Assembly (NCBI RefSeq): GCF_009389715.1
Contig: NW_024068208.1
Span: forward strand, 124,001 to 188,000
Source: Phoenix dactylifera
Lineage: Eukaryota; Streptophyta; Magnoliopsida; Arecales; Arecaceae
Direction of reading: 5' to 3'
DNA: 64,000 nt
Positions 12,467 through 24,112 of the stretch are shown in pieces (position 1 is the first letter of the stretch; each line of letters opens with the position of its first letter). The notes beneath the pieces were generated by a model. The model searched no databases and had not been told where the DNA came from. It saw nothing but the letters and a program-made list of their open reading frames with translations. Made by a program: the position numbers and the translations under genes.

Positions 12467-13263
12467 TTGGGTGGCATTTTTCCTCCCTCACCCCTAAAAA
12501 AAAATGCCAATATACTACATACACATGGCTGACCCAATTAAATCATTTCTCTTCAATTTTACAATAATCATAATTAGGAGGTTTTCATGTATTTTGTAAT
12601 CTATCTATAATATAGTGCTAACTCAATATTAATGTCTGTAAGTACATCTTTGTGGCTATAAAGAAAGGAATTTTTTCTCACTTCGGCCAACTTAGTAGGA
12701 AACTCCAATCTTAGATCCTTCGGTCTATTTTGTGCAATCAAAATTGCAAAAGGCAAATAAATTATCGATAGATTTTTTTTCTTTTCTTCCGTTTGCTCCT
12801 CTGTAATTCTTTTCTCTTTGAATAAATTTCTAGCTTACCTTCCTTCTTTTCCAAAAACAATAAATAAAACTAATTTATGCCCTACCAATAATAAAAAATG
12901 CTAATTTTTTTATTGAAAAATATTGTTAATTTGAAAAATTGCTTTTGAGTCAAATTTTAGATGGGCCTGCTTGGGCAACAAGTTGTTAAGTTCGGCCCAC
13001 TAGCCTGGTACCGGAATTTATAGACTACGAAGATGCGCACACGGTTTCGCTTCTCGAAACACAGACGAATTTCGGGAACCGCTCGAGCTCGAGTTCTCAG
13101 AATCCCAATCCGCTTCCCTCCTCCCTCTTGGCTCGTTTTGTACTCCAAAACCGTCCTTCCTTCGAAGCCCAAAAAATGGAAATCGTTCTCCCATGGAGAG
13201 CCTGATGCCTATTCCCCAAATACCCATGCACTTCTCTTGTGCTTCGCTTTTCGCTCCAAAGTC
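12467..13263. other. AT-rich spacer and probable promoter/5'UTR of the HCC2-type gene
   Basis: There is no separate gene. 12467-12950 is AT-rich. From about 12955 base composition rises and an open frame continuous with exon 1 of the SCO gene begins, so this part is likely 5'UTR or an alternative N-terminal extension. Confidence 0.5.
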
Positions 13264-16200
13264 ATGCTGAGGTCTCGCCTTGTGGGAGTTTCCCTTCGAA
13301 ACGGATCGAGGGTCTTTACTCGGTCTCCTCCATCTACTAGGTAATGGCGATTTCTTTAGGGTTTTCTTGCAATCTTGTAGCATTGTTTTTTTTATAAAAA
13401 AAAAATTGCGGACTATGTGTTTGTGTTAATTCCTCCTATTCTTAGTTTTAGAACTTTGAGCATCACACGGAGCTTGCTGTAAATAAATTTGCGTTGGATG
13501 AGGAACAGTTTAAATGGTTTAACGATGTAATAGTATGAAGCTATTTTTGACAATCGATCTTGGGTTTAGATTATGTATAGAAATTCAGTGAGAAAACAAT
13601 GTTCAGGGAAACGACATTGTTATCAGAATTTTTAAGAGGTGGGAGACTATACAGAGATAGTTGTGGATTTTGTCGATGTATAAAAGGATTCTTTAAAGCA
13701 CTTTTAAGTGGAGAGTCTAGTTGTTGTGGAATTGGGACCATCTGTTTTGCATCACAGATTAATAATGGATGAAACCTGAAGTCATGTCAATGAGTGCAAT
13801 GGGGCTTCTTGATGTGGTCAGTGCTGTTCTGTTATGATGTGGCCTATCTTTTTTTTTTTACTTAAATAGTATTGAATGTAGGCCTATAGAACAGATTTTA
13901 GGAAAATTTATTGGGAAAATAGTCAAAATGGTTGGAAGGATTTTGGAGACCGTAAATTTGGAGAAATGTGAAGTCAGTTCAGCGTGACAAACACTTTACT
14001 GATACTTGTTTTTTTCTCTAAAAAAGGCTTGAAATTTAAATATGTTTGCAATCTAGAAGATGGTAAGAAGGGTACTAGGTGGAAGGAAATTGCCAACATT
14101 GTGAAAGTTATTAATTAAGGGAACTCACCAATAAAGTGAAATGCAAGGAAGTTAAAACAAATGCAACAGAAAGTTGTTCACAAGAACTAAAGGAAATTAA
14201 AGATGTAATTTCCACAGTTTTTGCATGAAAGGTTGCTAGGAAATTTGGGGTGTCTTAGAGTATGCATATGACCTGGCTATTGAGAAGCTGGTGAAACCAT
14301 ATGGACTCTTTGTCAAAAGAAAAATAGGTAACTGCCCAGACTATTTCCTTTTTTTACATTTATGCTTGGTTTTTTATGATGTGTCCCTGTTTTCCCTTGA
14401 ATTTTATCACAACAGAGTTACTTGGACATTTATGTCATTTTCAAAAATCTGTGTTGACATGTACCTGCCAGTTAAATATATCCATCAGACACTTTAGATA
14501 TCTACCATAATTTGGTATATATGGGTGCAAAGTTGAATTCTTCCAGTGCTGAGTCCTGCGTCTCTCACATGAATTTCTTGTTAATCAAAGTGGCTTATAG
14601 TTGTTCTTCGAGCTCATGTACTACTAGAGGCATTTAAAAGCTTGGTGAAATGTCGCAGACTTCTGTACTTAACCTAGGCTTTGGAGTTACAGTTGGGAAC
14701 ATGTATTTCAATAATAATACTACCTGTGTGTCATACAAGATTAGCTTCTTAATTTTTTCCCTTTTTTTTCTACCTTCCGTTAACATTCTTGATGCTCATG
14801 CCCTTAAGTTGTTAAAAAAAGGATATTAAACAATCACTCAAAAATCATGATCTATCTTAGTGATGAAATTTTTAAAGTATATGAATCATCACAAAATTTA
14901 CTATCAAACATACTCATGAATGATTGCGGCCACTTTATGTATGATACCATGTGCAATGTTGTCATGGTTATTTGAACTAATCAATTACTGATAAGTTAGT
15001 ACTAACATCAAATGAACACTTGTCAAGATTATATAAGATAAAACTGATTAATAGATATTACCTTTAACATTTTCTATTCTTCCACTGTAAATTACTTATT
15101 GTACAGTGTAATAAAAAAAATGCCCTGTGTGTCCTCTAACTTGTATTTTTGCTCTTGTCAAGTAAATACTTAAATATGCTTCAAAATGTCACTCTTCTTT
15201 CCCTATCCATGCAACACCGTGATAGCTTGTATGCTTTTTCTTTTTTTTCTTCCTAACTACCAGATAGTCCATGGTGTAAGGATGTGCATCCACATTCTTA
15301 TTCTGATTGAAGCAAGATTTTTTTGGTGTTTGTAGTTGTCAACCACGTGATTGCTAATTTCACAAATATTAAGGATCTAAGAGTGAATAAATGTCAAATT
15401 AAAGTATAATTTGGAAATAAAATGCTGGTCTTGAGCATGCTGAACATTAATTATTAAAGAGAACACCTTCCTGGTGACTGTTTCTTTTTTTTTTTTTTGT
15501 TCACTGTTAATTTAACATAGGAGTAAGCAATTCCTGGAAAATTTTCTTTTGCTGAAAAAAATAAAAAATGTGACTTCTTCCTCTTTGCTTTGCTTTCTTG
15601 TTTGATTATTTGAGGAGAAGATCATTTCCTAGTTATTTTACATCAAAGTAAACCTTAAACTATTTAAGAAAGGAATTTCAATATTGAAGAGTTAACACAT
15701 CGAGGTGTTTAAACGAATTACCAATAAGAGGCTTCTTAGATTGACAGATGGTGTGGGGCTCGTGTAGGGGTTTGTTATACTTAAAATAACTGGAGCAATG
15801 GTTTCAGCTCACCTACTACCAATCTATTCTTAACCAAGTACCATGTCCATACTGTAACCATCATCTTTTTATGGAACCAAGACAACTTTGAAGATATTTT
15901 CTGTTGTCCTTCATTTTACACTTCTTCAGGTTTAACATGTATGTTAAAGAAATCTAAAATCTCTAACAAAACTGAGAGTTCCTTTTTTTTGTTTTTTTTT
16001 TAATTTAGGTGTGTGTGTTGGGTGGGGGGGGGGGGGGGGAGGGGTAAGTTCAAGTCCATAATTAATGTTTCCAACTTTCCATTTTTGCAATCATGAGACT
16101 GGTAAGGATGAGAACTTGAAAAATGCCAGTTAAAAGAAGAGAGTTATTCATGACCTTCCTGAGTTGTTGTAGCTGGCTGACTTAGGCAATCTTACTTTCT

Positions 16201-19200
16201 TTGGCTTTGAGTGGAAGCAGGCTAAACAAATCATGAAGATATTTAAAAGTTTCATATGATTATCAGCTAATGCAACCAAGGTTCCTGAAATGAAAGAATG
16301 TGATTATTGTTGGAGGTCCAGCAAGGGTGGATAGGAATTTGGTCTCTTGTATATGCAGCATGTTGAAGCCTTGGTTTCCAGCTTGTTTCTAGATAAATTC
16401 CTAATATCTGTTTGCGAGTGTAATAGATGGTTGTCCTAGGAAAAAATACATGTCTGGACCTTTTCTAAATAGAAACAGTGTTGATATGAATATATATATC
16501 TAGAAGATGCAATATCTCTATATATGATACAAAAGGCTTTGTTGTCCAGATGCTGTCTGGATTCAGAGGCTCTCAAATTCTTTGTTCTTGGTTTCAAGGT
16601 TTTCTGGAATTCCAGTTTGTTAAGGAAACTAAACGGCCCTGATCCAAGTAGGCTGACATGCCTGCAACCAAATAAAGTGAAAATATTTTCCCCCAAACCC
16701 AGCAGATCTTGTCCATAGCATGTGCATCTATTATAGAAAGAGTAAAATCTATCTGTGCATCTGACATCTTCAGATTAAATGCTGGATGACAATGCCTACT
16801 CTTTTTTCTCTTTTTATAGTAAATGTGAAAACCACCATGTTATATAGGGAACTATATTTAGAGAACTAGGAAGCTTTTCTATTTTGTTGAGATCAATATT
16901 ACTAATTTTGTTGTATATATGTTTTTAGCAGATATACTTTTGAAAAGTCATATTACAAATATCATTTTCATAGGAGATGGGTACCAGCCTTCATGAAGAA
17001 TTTCCCAAGTATTTATGGTCTCTTATTTAGACAAGCAGGACTTACAGCAAATCTCTGTCTATATGCATGTAAATTTGCAAATGCTAATGATGGTTTTGTC
17101 ATTGTAGGGTTTATCCTTTTCAGGGCTTCCAGTCCCGAGGCTATATAGAAGGAACAAACTACAGGGATCATAAGCTACCAAGAAAGCTTCCAGAAGATAA
17201 CGAGTTGCATTCCCAATCATGGAGAAATTATATTATTGTATGCTGACTTCAGAGTACCAAAGTTCCCCATTTACATGTGATAATTTGATGCATTAGTAGT
17301 TTGGAAAAGTCTATCTTTTCATGTCCTCTGAACTCATATTAAGAAGACGTATGTTATAAACTTTACAGTCTAAGTTTTGAATTATGTCTCATGGTTGAAC
17401 AAATATTGGATTTCTTGCAGCCCACAGCTGTACTAGTGATTGCTGGAGCAGGCCTACTTATTCACTACAATGATGAGAAACGAGCAATCCCAAAAGGTGC
17501 CTTCCTTAGAATCTGCAGCATGGTTGATGCGCTAAAATTATTTTGTCTCGTTGGTTACTTATTACATTGTCAAATATTGTAACTTGATCAATCCAGTCCC
17601 TTATATGCACTTATCAATATAAAATAATCCCAGATACACATACATATTGTGAATGCTTTATAAATTTTCATGGTGACTTTTGGAGACCAACCACCCCCCC
17701 CCCCCAACCCGCCCGAAAAATCCAGGGGCTTGGCAGGGGAAAAAAGGAAAAAGAAAACACTTCAACTATAAATAGGAGACTTAGGTGCAAATATTTTTCT
17801 GGACCAATCTCCAAAACAATCATTAAAATACCCTGGAAAATGAAGCCCAATTTATATTGCAATTATGCAAAGATGTCTAAACTAAGTGCAAACTTTAAAT
17901 GCTTCAAACTCTCCTCAATCTGACGGTCCATCGTGTTTTTAGCCTTATTAGGATGTATTAGGTTGTCTTAGATTGCCCATTCTGCTATTTATTGATTTAT
18001 TTACTTACATATTTATTTATTTTTAGTGGTTGTGACTGGGGGCATGGCATCATGATTGTTGTTTAATATGATCCCTTGTGACTGTGATGTCATCACTTGA
18101 TCTTAGGCTGCATTATTGCACGAGGAGCATATGCATTGGTCTTTTTGAGAATTGTCTTGTTGAAGTAGTTTGTTTAGATCTCATTTAGTGAAATCAGTAT
18201 TTTGCCAACAATGGAAGAAGCAATCTACAACTGTCAGCCTTACCATCTTTTAATGCCTACTAATTGAATAATAGGCTGGTGGCAGCTTCAGTTAAAAGTA
18301 TACTTTGACCTCTGGAATCTTCATACTAAAGAAAATATATGTTTTTCAATGCTATGTCTGTCTGTCTGGAAGATGATTATCAAATTTGCTAAAAACTTAT
18401 GGATCTTCCCTGTGCCAAGATTTTGTTATCATGCATTTAATAATAAAAATGTTTCCTATGACGTTTCAGGATGGTAACCATATTCATCTGATTTTGTGAT
18501 TTTTAAATTTATAAACTGGCTATAACAAGTTTGGCAAATCAGGCATATTGGTGATGTTCGTACATTTCTATTCAGTAATTTTGTCCTAGAATTCCTCTTA
18601 TCATCTCTATTTGTGTATTGTTTGTGCATCTTTGTAATTCTAAATACATGTCTACGTTGCCAGTCTTAAGAAACTTCTCTTTTTGCTAGGTGATCTTTAA
18701 CCTGTCATCTGACATCCTTTCATATATATTTTACAGGATCACATCAAAGTACAAACTCTGATGGGAGTAAAGTCAACAGACCTGCAATTGGAGGCCCATT
18801 TAGGCTGTTTGATACAGAAAAAAATTTGGTAACTGAGTCAAACCTTCAGGGAAATTGGACACTCATGTACTTTGGGTACACTTCTTCCCCTGATGTTGGA
18901 CCAGAAGAAGTTAAAAAGATGGCCGAAGTCATCCAGATATTAGGTGGAGCATCTTCTGCCATTCTCAATTGTCTTAAAAACTCTTGGTACTTAAAAACAT
19001 GAGAAGATGATCTGTATGATTGATGTGTATTAGCCTTTTTTGGAATTGGGGCTGCAAGCGGATTGGATTGACCTGCTTCCATTCTGAAACAGATCCAACA
19101 ATAATCTGTCCCAATCTGAACTGAAGTTTTTTAGGCTTGGAATTGAAAATTATGACCCACTTCAAATATGGACTGGATTTGAATCACTAAGCCTTCAATC

Positions 19201-20524
19201 TGTATATGAACTTATCTGAAGCTAACCAGCAATAGTACACTATATACTTTAGAACCCCCCTTAAATGTAAGAAATTAATTTTCCTTTAGTACATAAAGTT
19301 AATGTATTAGTCGTTATTTGTCATGTAAATTACAATTTATATGTGATTACTGATCAAACTTTATGGTGAGTAGGCTGTTGAAACTCTACATGTTGCTTAT
19401 TATTATTTTATAGGCAATCAATTGATACACGTTTATAATGATTTGCACTTGAATTATTTTGACCTGATTTGACTTGAGAAACCAGGTGGATTGATAAAAT
19501 AAATATTAAATCCGATCTGATTTAACCCAAATGGAAACGAATTAGGCTTGGTTCAATTATTTAACTTGATTCAAATATGGGTTGGATTTGGTGTGTGCTG
19601 ATACTGGATCCATTTGTACCTGCTTGCAGTGGTAGTTGGAGCTAAAAGTTTTTGTGCTGGATTTTGCTTCAAATGCATCGACCCATTATTTTTGTCTTTT
19701 TGAGAAACCCTAAATGCCATAATATCAGCATAACATGAAAAACAAAAAGGATATGCAATTTTTACTTCAGATGTCTTATTAATCTTTATAAAAAGAAACA
19801 AAAAAAAGATGGTTTTTGTTGCTTATGGAGGAATGATAAATGTATTCTAAATTTAGGACCAATAAGGGGTGTTTTTAATTTTTCATGATTGGCATTCGTT
19901 GAGCCGTGCCTTCTTGTGTTATCTCCTTCCATTTTGTGGATATTTTCTCTTGTAACATAGATGATGGTTAATTAGTTACCTGACTGCACCTTCAGAGTCT
20001 GAACACAACTTCAAGATCACTCCTATTTTTGTCACCATTGACCCTCAGCGTGATTCCCCTGCTCAACTTAGGGCATACCTTGGAGGTCAGTTATTCTAGT
20101 CTTAACTGCTTAATATTTTCTTCAATCGATTGATTCTCATTATGTCTCTGTACTGAAGATTTTGAAGTTCTTGTCACTTTGTGGTTGCAGAATTTGATTC
20201 AAGAATAATTGGATTAACAGGCCCTATTGCGGCTGTAAGACAGATGGCACAGGAGTACCGCATTTACTTCAAAAAAGTTGATGAAGAAGGCCAAGATTAT
20301 CTTGTGGAATGTTCACATAACATGTAGTGTGCTCTGTATTGCAGAAATTTGTTTAAAAAATAACAGATGCTAAAATCGATGCTTAACTGTTATAATTTAA
20401 TGTATATATTGGCAGGTACCTGTTAGATCCAAACATGGAAATTTTGAGATGTTTTGGAGTGGAATATGATGCTTTGCAGTTGTCTAATGCGATAATGATG
20501 GAGATGAAGAAGGCATCAAAGTGA
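13264..20524 (+). CDS. HCC2: SCO1-family protein lacking the copper-binding cysteines, HCC2 type
   Basis: Seven exons: 13264-13340, 17108-17237, 17421-17496, 18737-18943, 19996-20085, 20191-20323, 20416-20524. All junctions are GT-AG and in phase, giving 273 residues. Residues 1-26 are Arg/Ser-rich and look like a mitochondrial presequence. TAVLVIAGAGLLIHY (about 71-85) is the single membrane segment, followed by a thioredoxin-fold SCO1/SenC domain (about 112-262) with VTIDPQRDSP. SCO proteins pass copper to cytochrome c oxidase through a CxxxC motif; here the matching stretch is GYTSSPDVGPEE (141-152), with Ser145 and Gly149 in place of both Cys. This is the known state of plant HCC2, which is linked to redox and stress roles rather than copper delivery. 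An in-frame upstream ATG at 13033 would add 77 residues; 13264 was chosen because it gives the family length. Confidence 0.9.
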
Positions 20525-21992
20525 CCAACCTTCTATGTACCATTTCTTCCTCTGATTTTTTCTAAGGTGAATTTCTCTTTTGATGTCATTGCTAGCATGT
20601 ATTTGCTTTATTGTATTTTGACACTGAATTGTTCTATGTTTTTCTATGCTATTATAGAGGGTTATGTGTTTGTTGTTTCAGGTGATTCTCAAGAAAGTTT
20701 GAAGGCATAGATTGAATGATAGAGCTCAAGAAAAGTTTTCAACCATTCTGCAGTTAAAAATATGGTTCGGGAAAAAAGAAAAAAAAGCTAGCGACTTTTC
20801 TTCTGAATAAAATTACAGGTGAAATGGCTTTGTAATTTCATGGAAATTTTGTCTTTTCACGACAATTAGTACAAATTTCTAATTCAAGTTATGAAGCTAC
20901 GCAGAACCCATTTGTCTATCTTTGATGATGTTGTGTTTTGTCATCCGCCCTAATAAACATTCTTTCAATTTGGTTGACTTCATCATACTGGATGCATCTT
21001 GTAATTCTTTCCATGTAAAATGGCTAGTGAGCCACATCATCAATTGTTTCCAACCTATAAGCAGGCCTTTAGATCAGTTCAAAATCTCAGGAAGGTCACA
21101 TGCTTGATCTTTCTCCCAGAATCATGACTCTGAATGCTCCAAGAGCCAGTTTCATTTCCTGTAATAACAATTCGTGGTCTACAAAATTCAGCAAACTTGC
21201 ATTATTTTTATATTATGTGTCTTCCTGGGAGACTGATCCTTTTAGAACCTTGCCATATGCCCTGCTGCTCTGTATAACTTACAACCCATCCTCACCCCAG
21301 TTGCCTTCCATTGTTGTTGTCAGAGCTTTCCATCATATGTGCATAATCTGTAATGTGAGGTCCACATGATGGCAAAGTTGTTGCTTCTCATTATTAGGAC
21401 TCAAGGTCACATTATTTGTTATGATGAACTTTTACTTTTTCTTTTTTTCTTTTCTTTTTGTTTTTGCCATTTCCTCTCCAATTCCTTCATATCCCGTGTG
21501 TTGATATTTGCAAGCTCCTCAAGATCTTTGCTTGCCGACCGCGAGCAATATTTCAGATGCCAGTGTTACTTTCCTTCTATTATGTCAAACAAGTTGTTCC
21601 AATCCTCCCTGATATCTCCAAGTTCTGTTAATGGACAGCTTTGTCTGATCAAATAAGCTTGTTGGTTTTGGGATATTTGCCTGTCTCTTGCTTTCAATTT
21701 GTGAAATAAAGGAAGAACTAATAGCTACAATATGTTCTTATACTTAGCTCTGAATGCTAGTTTTCTTGTAACATCATCTTGGATTAGATGGTGCTATAAA
21801 CTCTTCATCCAATGCAATGACATTTGTGAATCTCGAGGACTTCCTTAACAGAACAACATGGCAGGAGGCGATCGGTGTCATTATACCTGTTTCTGATGGT
21901 CCTGTTGTTTGGATGGCTGTGATTGACTGAACTGCTGCTTGCTGTTCGTGGGAAAACAGCAAGTCGCCAACCTGATATGGTGGGAAAACGGC
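20525..21992. other. 3' flank of the HCC2-type gene and gene-free spacer
   Basis: An AATAAAATTACA signal near 20806 is a plausible polyadenylation site for the SCO gene. The rest holds only short, unsupported open frames. No repeat family was recognised before the hAT target duplication at 21993. Confidence 0.5.
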
Positions 21993-22000
21993 AGGGTGGG
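21993..22000. repeat. Left 8-bp target-site duplication of the hAT element
   Basis: AGGGTGGG lies immediately left of the terminal inverted repeat and is identical to 23215-23222. Eight bases is the duplication length made by hAT transposases. Confidence 0.85.
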
Positions 22001-22186
22001 TAGGGCTGGAAGTGGGCCGGGCCGGGCCGGGCCATACCCCTACCCGAGCCCGGCCCGAAATTATTTTTCGGGCTTCGGGCCGGGCCGAGGCCCGAACAGT
22101 TTTACAAAAACTCAGCCCGAGCCCGGCCCGAGCCCGGCTCGAGCCCGGCCCGAGCCCGATTGGGCCAGCCTGATCACGAGCCCGGC

Positions 22187-22925
22187 CAGAGATGTTCGCG
22201 TCCGGAGCAAGCTCCCGAAGCCACAAATCTCTGTGCACCAACATGAAGGCGTGGATGCGATCTGATCATTCCCATGTAGGCCGGACTGCGCCCTCACCTC
22301 TCGGCAGAGGAGCCGAGCTCCAGCTCATGCTCGGTGTCATCGGCGCCGGCGCGCCTCTCGTCTTGTTCCCCATCTAAACCCATAAATTCGCCCTCAGTCA
22401 CCACCTCAAGGAGGATCCGATGGTAGGTCTTCTTCCTTTACTTAAAGGCATAAAGCCGCTGTTCTAATTTTTATCTACTTCCAGCAACTCAAATGGTAAA
22501 GAGGGGCAATCCCTGACTCCCATTCACATAAAAAAAAAAGAAAAAAAACTTTATTTCTTATTCTTCTTCTCTCTCTTTTTCTTGTTTTCCCCCCCGAATA
22601 AATGGCAGGAAGCATCAATGGCAGAATACATAATACAACAATACATCGCGACGTCAGGCGGCGAGCAAGCATTAAACTCGGTGAGTAGTATGTACACCAT
22701 GGGGAAGGTAAGGATGACGGCGACGGAATTCCGAGCAGGCAATGGCAATAACGCCAGCCATGCCAACAAGAAGGCGAGCAAGGGTGGTGGTGGAGGGGAG
22801 ATGGGAGGGTTCGTGCTATGGCAGAAGAAGCCGGACTTGTGGTGTCTTGAACTGGTGGTGGCCGGTTGCAAGATCAGCGCTGGGAGTGACAGCAAGGTGG
22901 CATGGAGGCAGACAGCATGGCTTCG
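22187..22925 (+). pseudogene. Captured DUF620 gene fragment, two exons and one intron
   Basis: Exon a (about 22187-22422) encodes a match to the N-terminal part of the plant DUF620 family: EMF, TNMKAWMRSD and LGVIGAGAPLVLFP, then after one in-frame TAA (22375-22377) KFALSHHLKEDPM. A GTAGGT donor follows at 22423. A pyrimidine-rich intron ends GGCAG at 22608, and exon b resumes in phase with EASMAEYIIQQYIATSGGE, MYTMGKVRM, GGFVLWQKKPDLWCLELVV and GSDSKVAWRQT. Similarity to the family fades near 22925, after which unrelated DNA leads into the right MITE block. Keeping the intron shows that genomic DNA, not mRNA, was captured. The function of DUF620 proteins is not established. Confidence 0.82.
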
Positions 22926-23019
22926 CCTCTGTGCCTCTGCAAATCCCTCGGGCAAGTTGGCAACTGGGTTTAGCCGCGATTCGGCAGACTGCAGACACAA
23001 CTGGGTTTAGCCACGATAC

Positions 23020-23214
23020 GGGCTGGAAGTGGGCTCGGGCTTGGACGGGCCCGAGCTGGGCCAATGAAATACCCGAGCCCGGCCCGAAATAGAAATGGTC
23101 TTAATCATTCAGCCCGAGCCCGGCCCGAAATGCATTGAGCCTAGCCCATAGCCCGGCCCGCGGGCGGCCCGACCCGATGGGCTTCGGGCCGGCCCGAGCC
23201 CACTTCCAGCCCTA
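23020..23214. repeat. Internal MITE-like block forming the right end of the hAT element
   Basis: GGGCTGGAAGTGGGC at 23020-23034 repeats the TIR core in the same orientation as the left end of the large element, and the block closes with the inverted copy at 23200-23214. It therefore has the form of a complete 195-bp MITE. Its own left flank shows no 8-base match to 23215-23222, so it did not insert independently in its present form. Confidence 0.7.
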
Positions 23215-23222
23215 AGGGTGGG
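23215..23222. repeat. Right 8-bp target-site duplication of the hAT element
   Basis: AGGGTGGG, identical to 21993-22000, directly follows the right terminal inverted repeat. Confidence 0.85.
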
Positions 23223-24044
23223 TGGGATTCGGCTATGATCAGAGGCCAGCGTTGGATTACGTGGGCCGGGCTCCCTCCTGTTGCTATTCCCTGTTCCACC
23301 GCTCCCCACCCAACTGAACCTTGGACCGGACGAGGTCGGACTCCGTACCCGTTGTGTTGACTTCTCTCAAAACCGGGCCCTATTTTTGTTTTCTTTTCTT
23401 TGTCTCATACTTCTCTTTGGGGATTACAAGATCAAAGGCTTGTATAAACAAACCACACCTGACCCAGAATGAGAAACAAATCGAGAAATATTATCATCAC
23501 CAAGTATAAATTGCAAGGGCTAGCATCTACTATTAAATTGAGATCAAGGTTGAACTTGGGTTAGAGTGATTTGAATATAATGGCATCCAACCCATTGTTA
23601 GGTCTAGTTTAGCCAATCATACCTAATTTGGGCTTCACTTGGATTAAAAAATGTCGACTTGAGATCTAGTGAAGCTGGTTTAGGTTGAAGGATTAGAACC
23701 CAACCTAACCCACCCTAAACTTGACCCAACTCAACCTAATCTATGTTCTTCCAGAGCCAACCCGGCAAAGCGTGACCTAAACTAACCCAATCCAAATTGC
23801 TTTCTGGTTAAAATTTTCCAATAGTGCCGGCACTTGGACTCCTGTTTTGTCGCCAAGCTGAATGTCGGATACAATTGTGTTAGGATTGGATGGTTTGTTC
23901 ATTGGTTGGACTTTGGTTGGCAATTAAGCTGGATCCAATTCCAATCCATCCAATTTGTGCATTTAGCTTGAATTAGCCTATTCCAATCCAGGGATTTAAA
24001 AAGGATAACAGATGGCCTCAGCCAAATTCCAGCTGGGTTGGTTT
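23223..24044. other. Gene-free spacer, low-complexity CCAACC/GGTTGG-rich DNA
   Basis: No gene is seen. 23550-23990 is rich in CCAACCTAACCC-like and TTGGGTT-like words on both strands, as in decayed MITE ends, but no clear termini were found. Confidence 0.4.
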
Positions 24045-24074
24045 ACGTGAGAAGCACCACTCCTACGTGACGTC
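24045..24074 (+). promoter_or_regulatory. ACGT-core motifs upstream of the TTL-type gene
   Basis: TTTACGTGAGA (ACGTG at 24045) and CTACGTGACGTC (24063-24074) give two ACGTG cores plus an overlapping TGACGTC. These are bZIP-type (ABRE-like) binding words, lying 30-60 bases upstream of a TATA box. TTL proteins are known in abscisic-acid and osmotic-stress responses, so the placement is sensible, but binding is inferred from motifs only. Confidence 0.45.
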
Positions 24075-24103
24075 TGCACGCGGCCGCACCACTTTTATCG
24101 CTG

Positions 24104-24112
24104 TATAAAATA
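24104..24112 (+). promoter_or_regulatory. TATA box, probable TTL-type gene promoter
   Basis: TATAAAATA in a GC-rich to AT-rich transition, about 690 bases before the start codon at 24800. It would place transcription start near 24135 and a long CT-rich 5'UTR after it. Confidence 0.45.

Larger units (their letters stand above)
22001..23214. mobile_element. Non-autonomous hAT element carrying a captured gene piece (Pack-hAT)
   Basis: This 1,214-bp element begins TAGGGCTGGAAGTGGGC and ends GCCCACTTCCAGCCCTA, a perfect 17-bp terminal inverted repeat. It is flanked by identical 8-bp duplications (21993-22000 and 23215-23222). Both ends are loaded with GCCCGAGCCCGGCCCG subterminal repeats (22015-22186 and 23030-23200), typical of hAT MITEs. 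No transposase is encoded. The middle (about 22187-22925) is a piece of a DUF620 gene with its intron. The right end, 23020-23214, is itself bounded by inverted copies of the TIR core, so the element looks like a composite of MITE-type ends around host DNA. The clean duplication shows that the whole unit moved as one. Confidence 0.88.

Noticed and set aside
13033-13263. In-frame N-terminal extension of the SCO gene from an upstream ATG
   Set aside because: Would add 77 residues beyond the usual length; the ATG at 13264 gives a normal mitochondrial presequence. Kept only as an alternative.
21774-22297. Several overlapping open frames rich in Gly/Pro/Arg across the GCCCGAGCCC repeats
   Set aside because: They arise from the GC-rich subterminal repeats of the hAT element, occur in many frames on both strands, and show no domain.
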